Shown: one piece after another, positions 51,266-62,393 of the stretch
Layout: each line of letters begins with the position of its first letter
How positions within the stretch are numbered: the first letter of the stretch is position 1
DNA from: Meloidogyne chitwoodi
Taxonomy: Eukaryota; Nematoda; Chromadorea; Rhabditida; Meloidogynidae
NCBI GenBank assembly: GCA_015183035.1
Contig: JACZZP010000017.1
Location: forward strand, 1,736,001 to 1,800,000
Reading direction: 5' to 3'
Length of the DNA: 64,000 nt
Made by a program: the position numbers and the translations under genes
The notes under the pieces: generated by a model
The model's database searches: none
The model's input: the letters and a program-made list of their open reading frames with translations, nothing else
What the model was told of the DNA's origin: nothing

Positions 51266-53287
51266 TTATACCATTAATATAAATATATTATATTTTTACC
51301 TAGACTGCAAAGAACAATACAAAAAACTTTTCTATTATTATTTTTAAAAATAATTTTTAAATTAAATTAAATATATTTTCTTTAAAATAATTATAACAGT
51401 CAGGTGTTTATTTAATTTTATTTATTTTATAAAAAAATAATAATTTTTTTCTCTCTATTAAATATTATTTATTTTTTTATATTCACACAAGTAAAAATTA
51501 AAATAAATAAAATTGAGTAGTTAACAGACTTTTTTTAAATTTTATTCAAATATAAATTAAAAAATATTTTTTTTAATTTTTAAAATTATTGTAAATTTAT
51601 TTTCTGTATCATAAATAATTTATTTTTATTTACTAAGTAAGCATCATTTTCAATAATTTTTTATCAACTCTTAAATAAATATAATTTAAATAAATTTGGT
51701 ATTATTAAATAGAAAAAAGAATTAAATATAAAATAAATCAAAAATTAAAATTTTAAATTAAATTTAAAAAAAGTTCTGATTAAAAAACCTTCAAAAAGGG
51801 CATTTTTCTCCATATATGTTAGTTTTTCGCCTATAACTTTTTTATCCATATGTCTAAAATTCTGATTTTTATTTATTTTATAGTTAATTCTTTTCTCTTT
51901 TGAATGATATTAAAATTAAAAAAAAAAGTTTATTTATTCAAATGTTATAGGCGTTGGCGCTTATTAGGTTCTCTTACCTCTACTTGTGTACTTTTACCTC
52001 TATATTTAAATTCAAAAAATTTTTTTTTAAATTTAATTTTTTAATTAATAAAATTGATTAATTTTTTTATTATAAAATTTAATTTTTTACAATTTTTAAT
52101 AATATTTTTTAAAATAAAATGAACAAAAATTCTATTTTTACCATTTTGACATTTTTAAATTTCTTAAAAAAAATTTTTTTCGTCTCAATCTTTTCTTTTT
52201 TTGGTACAATTTTCTATTTTTAGTCTTTTAATAATAATTTTACGATTTTTCAACAATTTTTGGTCAAATAAATTGCCATGATTAATGAAACATTTTATTA
52301 AAAAAGAAAAGAATAGAAGCTAAATTACCCCTTTTTAACAGGTGAAATAATTCTTTTTTTATTCATAAAAAAATTCTTTTTTTTTTTAATAATTAATAAA
52401 AAAAATCTAGAGATAACAGATGAAAAAATAAAAAATATTTTTTTACACAGACCATTTTTTATTTTATTTTTTAATATTTTTAATTTAATTAAAAAAATAT
52501 AGTAAATATTTATTTAGGTATTAGAAGGTTCTTTTTTATATTTTTGCTAATTTTTATTTATTTTTTAATTTAATTTAGGCCAAAGACACCTTACAAATTT
52601 CAAAAATTATTTTTCAAATTTTTTTTTCCAATTTGTGATTTTATTTATTTTCCCAATAATCAATATTTTAAAATAAAAAATAAAATTAATTTTATTTTTT
52701 TAATTTTAACATTTCCTTATATTTTAAAGAAAATAAAAATTAATTAAATATAAAAAAGTCAGTCTTCTATTTGTTGTATTTGTTTTATTGGAACATGAAA
52801 AATAAAGAAAAAAATAGAAAAAAAATATTTAATTAACTCAATATATAATCATTTAATATATAAAATGCTTTTTAAAAACAATTTTTATTAAAAAAAAAAT
52901 TTATTAAAAAAAAATAATTTTTTTTTGTAAAAAAAATAGAATATTTCCCCTATGAACACCCACTACAACACTTAATTAATTTTTTTTTTTAATAAAAATA
53001 AATTTAATTTAAAAAAAAATTTAATTTAAAAACTTAATAGATGTTATTAGACTGAACTTTGATATTTTTTATTTTTTTTTTTAAATAAAATATTATTTAT
53101 TTATTCTCTTCCCTATTAATTTTAAACAATTTATGTTTATTTATTTTTATTAAATTCTCTTGTGGATATTTTTATTTATTATTTTTTAATATTATATTTT
53201 ATTTTTTTATATTTATAGAATTAAAAAATTATTATTATTATTTTTTAAAATTAATAAAAAAATTTTTTTATTAATTAAATTATTTAA
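51266..53287. other. AT-rich intergenic stretch
   Basis: No gene recognised. A dispersed-repeat copy lies at 51815-51965 (GCCTATAACTTTTTTATCC, then TAATTCTTTTCTCTTTTGAA, ending TTATAGGCGTTGGCGC). The rest is homopolymer-rich A/T sequence. The globin promoter should lie at the right end. Confidence 0.5.
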
Positions 53288-56200
53288 ATGTCTACAATTA
53301 ATCCTCAACAACAAAATAATAATGTTAATAACACAATTAAAGATGAAAAGTATTTTTTAATTTTATTTTTATTAATTTTAAATAAATTAAACCTTTTTAG
53401 TATTATTTTAATATTTTCTTAAAATTAAAATTTTGGACAAAATGTCATCTCTCAAAATGTCCAAAAAGTCAAAATATGCCAAAATGTCTATTAAATACAT
53501 TAACCCCTCTATAGTAAATTCTTGATTTTTTTAATAATTTAAAATATTTTTTAATTATTTTTTAATAATTTTTAATAGTTTTTTTAATGGATTTTAATGG
53601 ATTCTTCCTCTCTATTATTTTAATTTATTTATTTTAATTTCCTTTAAAGGAAATAATTAGTCTTTTATTATTCTAATTTTTTTATTTTTATTTTTTTAAC
53701 TCTTAAATGTACTCAAATATTTTTTTGTAAATAATTTTTTAATTTAAAAAATTTTTTATTTTTAATCCGGATTTTTTTTAATTTTTAGTCTTTTTCTGCT
53801 CAATAATGCTAGTTTTTCGCTTATAACTTTCTGTTCCAAATACCTAAAATTCTGATTTTTAACAATTTTACAGCTAATTTAATTCTCTATCGAATGATAC
53901 CAAAATCATTTAAATCGGATCATCCGTTCCAGAGTTATAGGCATTGGCACTCAACCGGCCTTTTTACTCAATTGACATATGCTCCTTGTTTTATGCTCAA
54001 ATAATAAAATTTTGTTTAGACTTTATTTATTATTTTTTCTATTTTTTGGAATATTTTTATTTAAATATTTGGATAGAATTGAAAGAAAATAAATCCTTAT
54101 TTTTCATATTTATATTTTTTTATCTCACATGGGGGCTTTTTCATTTTTGAATATTTCTCAAAAATAGATCTGAACTCTATAAAATATTTTCTTGTTGATT
54201 TTTAATGCTTAATATTATTAAAATCTTAAAAATATTTTTTGGCATTTTATTGCCATATCTTCTCGAATTTCGTACTTTTTATTTGTTCTTTTTCACACTT
54301 ACTGGCACTTTTTTATTGACTGCTATTTTTTCTTATTTTTTTTTCTGTTCTAAAAAAATAAATTTATTTTATTTATTTAATTTATTAAATAAATAATTAA
54401 AAAAAATTATATTTTAAAACTTAAACTTTAAAAAATAAATAAAAAATATTTTAATTAGATGAAAATATAGAAAAAGTGTCACTTTTATAACGTTTTTTAA
54501 CCAGAACTTCTGATTTTTTGGACCAAAAATTCTGAATTTTTACCACATTTAGATGACACTATTGGGGTTATCTCTACAAATTTTTATTGATTTAAGAGCT
54601 TATTTGACTGTTTTATGGGCAAAAGAAGTTGAGGCGTTATTTAACCCTTTTTGTCTACCTTTTAACCTAAAAAATTTTAAAAAAATTTTAAAAAATTATT
54701 AATTTAAATTTTAAAAATTTAGCAATCAAGACAATAATAATAACACTAATTCTTCTATTTTTCCATCTTGCTGTGGTATTTTTTGTAAAACATCCAAAAA
54801 ACACTCTGCCACTGTTAAAGCTATAAATGCTTGGTCAAACACTAAAGAAGGGACAAAAATAGAAGAAGAAAAAGAGGAAAAAGCTGTGAATGTAGAGAAA
54901 GGTAAATTTGAATTATTTATTTTATTATTATCGAACTTTTTAGCTAATTTTTTGAGTTAGTTTATTCAAAGTTAGTTATGCGGACGTTTCAGTACCAGAC
55001 GTATAACTAATGAATAAATGGTCCTTTTGAGCTGATTTTGATGTCATTCGATAGAGAATTAAATTTGCTATAAAATGCCTAGGAAAATTAAATTTTAGGT
55101 CATTAAACAAAAAAGTTGTAGTCGAAAATTTCCAAAAATACGAGAAAATGATAATTTTTCTTTCATAATTCCTTAATTTTTTATCTTATATTTTAATTTT
55201 ATAATCTTTTAGCAAATTTTATTCTCTATTAAATAAAATAAAAATCATTTCTATCCATAAATTTCCCTTAGAGTTATAAGGTTCAAAATGAAACTTAAAT
55301 TGCCACTCTCTTCATTACACACACTATTTTCCTTATTAAAAAAAAAAAAATTTTAAGAAAAATGCAAAAACTGTTAAATTCTTTTTTTGAAAAATATTTA
55401 GCAATGTCTTCTCCCAATAACCCAACAGAAATGATAATTACATCAGAACCACAAAAACAACAAAGCGGAGAAGTAAATAAAGAAAAGGAGAATGATACTG
55501 AAGTAACTAATCAAGAAGTATTTAATAAAATTATTTTTTATTTTATTTTTTAATTAATTTTTAGGAACTTATATTTCGGCGAGAAGATGATTGGACAGAA
55601 GAAGAGATTAGTCATTGGTGTCCCAATGAATACGAAAAAGTAAAAAAAATAATTAATTTTTAAATATTTTTTCAGAATTTAGTAAATCTTACATGGAGTG
55701 ATGATTTTGATTTTCTCTATGAATTAGGATCTGCAATTTATACGGTATAATTCTGACTTTTTTAAATAATTTTTTAAATAATTCTTTTTTAATTTCTGAT
55801 TTTTTTAAAATTAAATTCTGATACAACTTCTGATTTTTTTAAAATAATTCAGATTTTTTTAAAAATAATTCTGATTTTTTTTAAATAATTCTGATTTTTT
55901 TAAAAATAATTCTGATTTTTTTTAAAATAATTCTGATTTTTTTTAAATAATTCTGATTTAATTTAAATAATTCTGATTCAATTTAAATAATTCTGATTTA
56001 AATAATTCTGATTTTTTTTAAATAATTCTGATTTAATTTAAATAATTCTGATTTAAATAATTCTGATTTTTTTTAAATAATTCTGATTTAATTTAGTATA
56101 TTTTCGATCACAACCCACAAGCCAAACTTCTCTTTGTTAAAGTTCACCGCCACGGAGATAATTGGAAGCAAAGTGCCGATTTTCGAACACAAGCACTCAA

Positions 56201-56896
56201 ATTTGTTCAGGTAATTAATTAAATATATTAATAATTTATTTATAAAATTATTTTAGACAATTTCTTATACAGCAAAGAATATTTATCATATGGAGGATTC
56301 ACTTCAAATGAGACTTTATGAAATTGGAGAAAATCACGTAAAATACGCTAGTAGAGGGTTTAAAATTGAATATTGGAATATTTTTCTTGTAAGAAATTTA
56401 TAATTCTGATTTTATAAATTTAAATTCTGATTTTATAAATTTAAATTCTGATTTTATAAAATTAAATTCTGATTTTTAAAAATTAAATTCTGATTTTTAA
56501 CTCTACTTCTGATCTATTTTCGCTCAAATTCTGATTTTAAAAAATTGTTTTAATAAAGTTTTTTTAAGTTCTAAATTCTGTTTTTTAGGACGCAATGGAA
56601 AATGCTCTAACTAAACATATTGCTTCTACGCCTACACTTACTGCAAAGGAAAGGGCCGATGCTACAAGAGGTGAGTGGTAAAAAAATAAATTTTTTAAAT
56701 AAAATTTATTTTAAAAATTTTATAATATAATTCTGATAATTTATTTAAAGTATGGCGTCAATTAGCTCATTATATTATTGTACATATGAAACATGGTTAT
56801 TTAGCTAAAGAAGCACAAAACAAAAAAGATGGAATAAAAACACCATCAGAAACTTCACAAAATAAATATAGTGGTCAAAATGATTCTATTTTGTAA
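53288..56896 (+). CDS. nematode globin with N-terminal extension
   Basis: A haem-binding globin of the large nematode (GLB) family. Exons: 53288-53351, 54722-54901, about 55400-55535, 55565-55639, 55678-55744, 56097-56210, 56256-56390, 56589-56671 and 56750-56896. The first exons give an Asn/Gln-rich, then acidic N-terminal extension with a SCCGIFC cluster that could be palmitoylated. The fold follows: NPQAKLLFVKVHRHGDNW (Phe of the CD corner), FRTQALKFVQTISY in helix E (Gln in the likely distal position), ENHVKYASRGFKIEYW with the proximal His of helix F, then NIFLDAMENALTKHI of helix G. Gas transport, sensing or redox signalling are all possible; the extension points towards a signalling or membrane-attached form. 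Intron 1 is long and holds dispersed repeats; the intron 55745-56096 is a minisatellite. Confidence 0.82.
53795..53955. repeat. dispersed repeat in globin intron 1
   Basis: Contains TTCGCTTATAACTTTCTGTT, CCTAAAATTCTGATTTTTAA, TTTAATTCTCTATCGAATGA and AGAGTTATAGGCATTGGCAC. A related copy is at 51815-51965, and the reverse complement of the middle part recurs at 55020-55100. A further relative lies at 54480-54640. Family unknown. Confidence 0.6.
54960..55290. repeat. dispersed repeat, opposite orientation, in a globin intron
   Basis: GATGTCATTCGATAGAGAAT followed by TAAATTTGCTATAAAATGCC is the reverse complement of wording in the copy at 53795-53955. At 55210-55285 wording of the forward type returns (TTCTCTATTAAATAAAATAA, AGAGTTATAAGG), so the stretch may be two copies facing each other. 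Confidence 0.5.
55745..56096. repeat. minisatellite making up a whole globin intron
   Basis: About fifteen copies of a 15-23 bp unit AATAATTCTGATTTTTTTTA with variants (TTTAATTTAAAT, TTTAAAT). The array spans the 352 bp intron from donor GTATAATTCTGAC to acceptor TTTAATTTAG. The next-but-one intron, 56391-56588, also begins with four copies of ATTCTGATTTTATAAATTTA. Confidence 0.88.
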
Positions 56897-57321
56897 TTTT
56901 TTATTTGAAAAAAAAAATATATAAATATTCTTCTCCTATTTGTTATACAAATAATTTTAAAATAATTTTGTGAATAAATAAAAATTCTTATTTTTTCATT
57001 TATAATATTTTTTAATTTTTCTATTGAACTTTAATTTATTTAAAAATACTTTAATTATGCTAGAAAATATTTAAGTGCTATTAGATATTAGTTATATTAA
57101 AATAACGAAAATCTATAAAAATTTCAATTTTACCTCGACATTTTGACAAATTTTGGTCGTTGTGACATTTTGTCTGTTCTACCTTTTGTGTGAGAGAATT
57201 CATATTTTTATTTTTATATTTTACCAGAATGATATTTTATACAGTACGTTTTCTAATAAATATTTAATTATTTAAACAATTTTAAGTACTTGCTCATTGT
57301 TATTCTAATTAATTTCTTTTA

Positions 57322-57333
57322 TTTTCTTTTCAG
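57322..57333 (+). promoter_or_regulatory. candidate SL trans-splice acceptor
   Basis: TTTTCTTTTCAG ends 13 bp before the ATG at 57347, with no upstream exon visible. That is the expected arrangement for spliced-leader addition in nematodes; an ordinary 5' UTR intron is the alternative. Confidence 0.45.
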
Positions 57334-57346
57334 TTAAAAAATAATA

Positions 57347-58025
57347 ATGTCGTGCTTATTATTTCCATTATTGGCCCATTTATTTATTGTTACTACATGG
57401 TTTTCTATTATTACTCTTTTTGCTTCTGCTGTTGTTGCTTTTATGCTTCTTAATCTTGCACTTCATGTAAATTTTTTAAAACTTTATTTTTTTTAAAACC
57501 TTTTGGAAGGTTTGTGGTGAAGTGGAAAAGTGCTTATTTCACTTTGCTATATGCTGAAGGTTCGAATCCCACTGGCGATAAATAATTTTGTATTAACTTT
57601 AAAATGTTTTTAAGCACTTCTTCGCTTAAAAATTGTTAAAAAATATTTTTTTAATTTTTAAATGATTAGATATTTACAATTTTTATTTTTTAGGCTCGTA
57701 GAGTCGCCAAAGGAATTGAACAAAAGACTGGTTATGCAAAGAAGATTTTAATTGAGTATAAATTTCCTGATGGTGTTCTGGGAGAAATGTCCAAAGCTGT
57801 TGGATTTAGTATGGCACTGGCAAGACAGGTTTATCTTTAAAATTTACAAAATTAGGTTAAGAAATTTTTTTCATTCTGAAATAGAATTATTGGTAAAATA
57901 AATGTTAAAAATAAATAAGTCTAAATTCTCGACTAATTCATTTAACTTTATTTTCTTTTAACTTTCAGAATCAAGCTGAAGCAAGAACCAGAGGTGAACG
58001 AACAACACTAGCAACCATTGCTTAA
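57347..58025 (+). CDS. small single-TM protein of about 102 residues, unknown
   Basis: Three exons join in frame: 57347-57466, 57694-57828 and 57969-58025. Residues 1-40 are strongly hydrophobic (FPLLAHLFIVTTWFSIITLF then ASAVVAFMLLNLALH), giving one long or two short membrane segments or an uncleaved signal anchor. The rest is polar and basic: ARRVAKGIEQKTGYAKKILI, then EYKFPDGVLGEMSKAVGFSM, and a tail NQAEARTRGERTTLATIA. Splice sites are clean (GTAAAT/TTTTAG; GTTTAT/TTTCAG) and codon content differs from the surrounding AT-rich noise, so I think the gene is real. Start chosen by the adjacent acceptor at 57333. No family recognised. Intron 1 contains a tRNA-like sequence. Confidence 0.65.
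57508..57580 (+). repeat. tRNA-like sequence (SINE or tRNA pseudogene)
   Basis: An A-box-like TGGTGAAGTGG at 57515 and a perfect B box GGTTCGAATCC at 57559 have tRNA-like spacing. The acceptor and T stems pair poorly, so it is more likely a tRNA-derived SINE head or pseudogene than a working tRNA. It lies in intron 1 of the small TM gene, in the sense direction. Confidence 0.5.
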
Positions 58026-58740
58026 ATCAATGAAACTAACAAAGGAATGTCTTGTATAATTATTTTTATTATTTTTTGTATTATAAATAATGAAATATTA
58101 AAATTACATTTATAATTGTTTAAATTGATACTGTTTCAGGAAATTTAAAAAATAAAAGATTTTACATTAGAAATAATAAAAATTATTTTGGAAAACAATT
58201 TTAAAAAAATTTAAGAAATAATAAACAAATATACATTAATATTTATTTGCCACGTATTTTGTCTGTCATTTTCTGTTTTTTTTTATAAAAAAATACCTGT
58301 GATTCTTAGAAGCAAAAAATAAAATTTTTATTAATTTTTAGATCGTCTTATGACTTTGAAGAAAAGAAAATTTTTCTTTTTTAAAATAATACAGTCAGCC
58401 GATAAAAAAATTAAAAAAATAAACATTGTTTATAAAAATATTTTGAGATGATATTAATGTTGCTATTTTTTTAAAGTTTTTATTTTGCCACGCAACAAAC
58501 ATTTACGTGTCCTACTTCCCTATTTTTTATTTTTATACAAATAAAAATGAAGAATAAATCTTTATTATAAAATTGGTTGAGTTTGGTCATAATTTTATTA
58601 TTATTTTCTTCATTTATTTAATACAAGTACTGGCTCGTCTATTTTTTCAATTATTCTTAATTTTTATGATTAGTCCAATTTGTGGTTTAAATTCCTTTTC
58701 TTATTTTTATTTAGGTTTTTATGTTTTCAACTTAAGAGCT

Positions 58741-58810
58741 GGCCGTAGTGTAGTGGTTAACACCCCCGACTTAAACTTAGAGGGTGACGTGGGTTCGATG
58801 CCTGTCGGCG
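58741..58810 (+). repeat. tRNA-like sequence just upstream of the cysteine protease
   Basis: GGCCGTAGTGTAGTGGTTAA carries a canonical A box and GGGTTCGATGCC at 58791 a B box. A four-pair acceptor remnant (GCCG with CGGC) and a wobble-rich T stem can be drawn, but the anticodon arm has an oversized loop. It resembles a degraded tRNA-Asp/Glu-type gene or SINE. It ends 41 bp before the protease ATG. Confidence 0.55.
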
Positions 58811-58851
58811 GTTTTAACTGTTTCCGATTAATTTATTTAATTTTTAAGAAA

Positions 58852-60427
58852 ATGAAAATATTAATTATATTAACAAGTTTATTATTAATTTTTATTTCTT
58901 CTTTAACTTGTCAAGAGGATTATCCTGATCCACTTAAAGATAAACTTAAAAATCTTTTGTCTGATGAAGAAATTGAACAAGTTAGAGAACTATCATCAAG
59001 AATTAAAGATGAGTATAACTGTGATTTAAGCCTTAATTATCTTGAATATAAAGCAGAAGAAATAAATAAATATAAAAATGATACTAGAGAAGGAATTAAA
59101 GAAGTTGGAATTACTTTATTTTATTTATTACCAAGAGAAATTCAAGAAAAACTTGCTGGAGGAATTGTTAATTTAAATGATACAAATAAAGAGTATTGTG
59201 AAGGAGATTGTTACCCTCAAGAGCCTGAAGAACCTACAACAACAACAACTGAAGAACCAAAATATCCTTATCCAGACGGAGATGATGATTACGAACCGAA
59301 GGACAGAAAGAAAAGAGCAGCTTGCACATTTAAAAATGTCGTTAGTTCTAGAGAAAAATGGCCAGATTGTGCTCCAATTATCAACCATGTTCACCATCAA
59401 GGAAGATGTCCAAGCTGCTGGGCCTTTGCTACTTCTCAAGTTTTTGCAGGTTGTTTTTAAGCTTTTTATGGAATGGACAGTTGAGTACAGCCAATTGAGA
59501 GTTGATAGCTTTATGTTTAAATTTAATAATTTCCTCTGATCCACAGTAAACCTTCACTTCATTACAGATCGTCGTTGTATTGCGAGAGCAAAAAAGGGTT
59601 TAAAAACACCAAATGTTCCTGCCAATATATTTTCTGCACTTGACGTTCTCGCTTGTTCTGGTGCTGGTGATTGTATTGATGGTGGCTTTCCTGCTGACGC
59701 GTGGAAATGGATATACAATCATGGATTATGTACAGGAAGTGGTTTTAATGAAGGATGCAAACCATATACTAGAGGTGCATTTGATAATAGTGTACAACCA
59801 TACTGCTATTCATATTGTTCCACAAATTGGAATACACCCTACCTCAGAGATAAACTCAAAGGTAATGGTAAAGGAACATACCAGGGGTGTGCTGAATTGA
59901 ATTTTAAAAAACGAGATACGAGATTGAAATAAAAATACGAGACACGAGACGGCAAAAAACACGAGATTTACAAGACACGAGACGAGGCACACCCCTGGAA
60001 CATACTCATTATAATATTTTTAATTAATTTTAGTGACCAATTATCAATGGGTGTCAGGAAATAGTATAAATGTAAATAATATCATGAACGAAATTAGAAA
60101 TAATGGTCCAGTTACGGCTATATTCAGAATTTACTCAGATTTTAATGCACACACAGGAGGCGTTTATTTTGTAAATTTTCTTTGTAAATTTTTTTAAATT
60201 TTATTTTTTAGAGATCCCGTTATGCCGTAAGAGAAAAATGGAATCATGTAATAGAAATTATTGGATATGGCACTCAAGTTTGTAATGGCGTTGAAACACC
60301 CTATTGGTTATGCAAGAATTCATGGGGTACCGGATTTGCTGAAAACGGGTTTTTCAAAATTAGTAGAGGAACAAATGAGGTTGAAATTGAAAGTAATCAA
60401 ATGTCATGGGCAACTCCAGTTGCTTAA
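58852..60427 (+). CDS. cathepsin B-like cysteine protease (peptidase C1A) with unusual pro-region
   Basis: A papain-family protease, secreted or lysosomal. Four exons: 58852-59450, 59569-59861, 60034-60171 and 60212-60427. Start chosen at a Met giving a clear signal peptide (ILIILTSLLLIFISSLTC); an open frame runs further upstream but crosses the tRNA-like sequence. The pro-region is about 140 residues, ending in a Thr-rich and acidic linker (EEPTTTTTEEPKYPYPDGDD) and a basic site KDRKKR that a furin-like protease could cut. The catalytic set is complete: Gln and Cys in HHQGRCPSCWAF, His in WNHVIEIIGYG, Asn in CKNSWGTGF. The order GAGDCIDGGFPADAWKWIY and EGCKPYT follows cathepsin B, but the His-His pair of the occluding loop is not visible, which would predict endopeptidase rather than dipeptidase action. 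A hAT-like MITE sits in intron 2. Confidence 0.88.
59882..59997. mobile_element. hAT-like MITE, 116 bp, in a protease intron
   Basis: Ends CAGGGGTGTGC and GCACACCCCTG are perfect inverted repeats, flanked by an exact 8 bp duplication GAACATAC (59874-59881 and 59998-60005). The core consists of repeated ACGAGA/CACGAGAC words. It lies 12 bp inside intron 2 of the cysteine protease, just past the donor at 59862, so the exon is intact. Confidence 0.9.
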
Positions 60428-60786
60428 AATAAATTTTTTAATTTAACGGGGAGAGAGGTCTTTACTGATTTTTATAAATAAATTGTGTTAACCTTTTATG
60501 TAAATTATAAAAATGCTAAATTAATAAAGGTTGTATTAATAATAAAAAAGCTTTACTAAATATTTAAGTTTAAAAATTATACCCAACATTATTTTTTATT
60601 TTGAGGAAGAAATAAAATAAATTAATCTAAAATGTTAATAATTTTATTCAAATAATAAATCAAGGTTAACAAAAGTGGAAAAAATCAAAATAAAGAAAAA
60701 ATAATTGAGAATTAGAACACTAAATTTAGAGCAACTAGGTTACTAACACAATTCTGATTTTTCTAAATTAAAGAAAATTTTAGACT

Positions 60787-62092
60787 TTAAAAATCAATTA
60801 TTTTTTCTGTTGGACAATTTTCAGAAATTTTTGTAAAATAATTTTCCTGTGCAGTTGAATTAATTGTTGCAATAATATTATTATAGTTGACTTGGCATTT
60901 TGAGTATAAAGCAACATTTATATCATTCATTTTCTTTAAAAATAGATTATTAGCATCCTCAAGAAAAAATCTAGAGTTTTTGTTGAGTGAAAGTATTGGA
61001 TTTATAAATTTCTGAAAAATATTCTGATTTTTTTAAAAATTAATTCTGATTTTTTTAAAAATTAATTCTGATTTTTTTAAAAATTAATTCTGATTTTTTT
61101 AAAAATTAATTCTGATTTTTTTAAAAATTAATTCTGATTTTTTTAAAAATTAATTCTGATTTTTTTAAAAATTAATTCTGATTTTTTTAAAAATTAATTC
61201 TGATTTTTTTAAAAATTAATTCTGATTTTTTTAAAAATTAATTCTGATTTTTTTAAAAATTAATTCTGATTTTTTTAAAAATTAATTCTGATTTTTTTAA
61301 AAATTAATTCTGATTTTTTTAAAAATTAATTTGATTTATTAAATATACCTTCCTTCCTTTGCAATACAATTCAATAGAAGCTTCTTTAATAATATCAAAA
61401 GTAAACATTTCTTCTAATACAATTAAGGCAACGGTTAATTCAGCATCATTTTTAGTTCTTGAGGTTGCCTTAAAAACTAATTAATTTAAAAAAATAAAAA
61501 CTAACATGAAATTTCACTCCACGTATTTTTGCATTAGGAATAGTAACTGTTAACATTGCTTCATATTCATACTGTTTTAAATAAATAGAGAAATACTTAA
61601 AATAGAAATTTAAATTTTATCAAAAAAAGTTTTTTTTAATTTCTGAAAAATATGGAAAAATCAGAAAATTTTCAAAAATTTATAATTAAAAAATTCATAC
61701 CTTATAATTATCGAGACATTTTTCTTCAACATTAACAGCTTCAATTTGTATTAACTTTCTTTGAACGAATTTAGTTAATGCTTTAACAGCATTGAACTTA
61801 TTATAGCCATGGTGGAAATTTTTACTCAATTTTTTAAATATTGTAATATCATCAGATCTGCTCTAAATAACATTTTTTTAATTTTTATTTTAAAATTAGT
61901 TTAAAAGCTTACATTAACCATAATTGAAAGTGAAGGAGCCTTGCTATTATTATGGTAGAATTTAATTAAATTTTCTTCATGAAAATATTTTTTGTTTTCA
62001 TTTTTTGGTTCTTCGAATTTTTGTTCATTCTCCATACTTGAACTATTTTCAGAAACATCGATTATTTGTGAAATAGAAGGGCTTGAACTCAT
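60787..62092 (-). CDS. protein with possible divergent dsRNA-binding domain
   Basis: Five exons on the minus strand: 62092-61914, 61867-61702, about 61573-61508, about 61468-61349 and 61011-60787, about 250 residues. The N-terminal 60 residues are Ser/Glu-rich and probably disordered. The middle has the order helix (FNAVKALTKFVQRKL), strands (EYEAMLTVTIPNAKIRGVKF), loop and helix (SRTKNDAELTVALIVLEEMF), which is the alpha-beta-beta-beta-alpha layout of a dsRBD with SRTKNDAE in place of the usual SKKEAK. The lysines that grip RNA are largely lost, so it may be a protein-binding dsRBD or an unrelated fold. The C-terminal exon is helical. No family recognised with confidence. It converges on the protease gene, with 359 bp between stops. 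Confidence 0.6.
61019..61330. repeat. 22 bp minisatellite filling the last intron of the dsRBD-like gene
   Basis: About fourteen nearly perfect copies of TTCTGATTTTTTTAAAAATT plus AA. The intron is 61012-61348, so the array is more than 90 percent of it. It is the most regular array in the window, with copies seemingly identical until the last, which reads TTTGATTT. Confidence 0.95.
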
Positions 62093-62393
62093 TTAATCTA
62101 AAAATTAATTTTAAAAATTAAAAAAAAACTAATATTTATAAGTTCAACATATTAAGCGTTATGTTGTGTTATAAATATTTAAAAATTAATATTTTTGGCA
62201 TAATGTCGAAATAAAATTTTTTTAAAGAAAATTAGAGAAAAATAATAAAAAAAGAGCAAGAAAAAGGTAAATCAGAGAAAAAGAGTGAGAAGGAAAAATT
62301 ATAAAAGCTTAGATGAATTAGTCAGAAGTTTAATAATGGACGAAGTAAATTCTCAAAAATTTTTAAGATTAAAGCCCGTTAAATTGCTTTCAG

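Noticed and set aside
57347..58025. Reading the small TM gene as an ion-channel or stomatin fragment
   Set aside because: Only a hydrophobic start and a basic tail can be seen; no motif supports a family.
58573..58851. N-terminal extension of the cysteine protease to the upstream open frame
   Set aside because: It would translate the tRNA-like sequence and put the signal peptide in the middle of the protein.
59173..59544. Open frames on both strands overlapping the protease exons
   Set aside because: Shadows of the protease coding region, without own domains.
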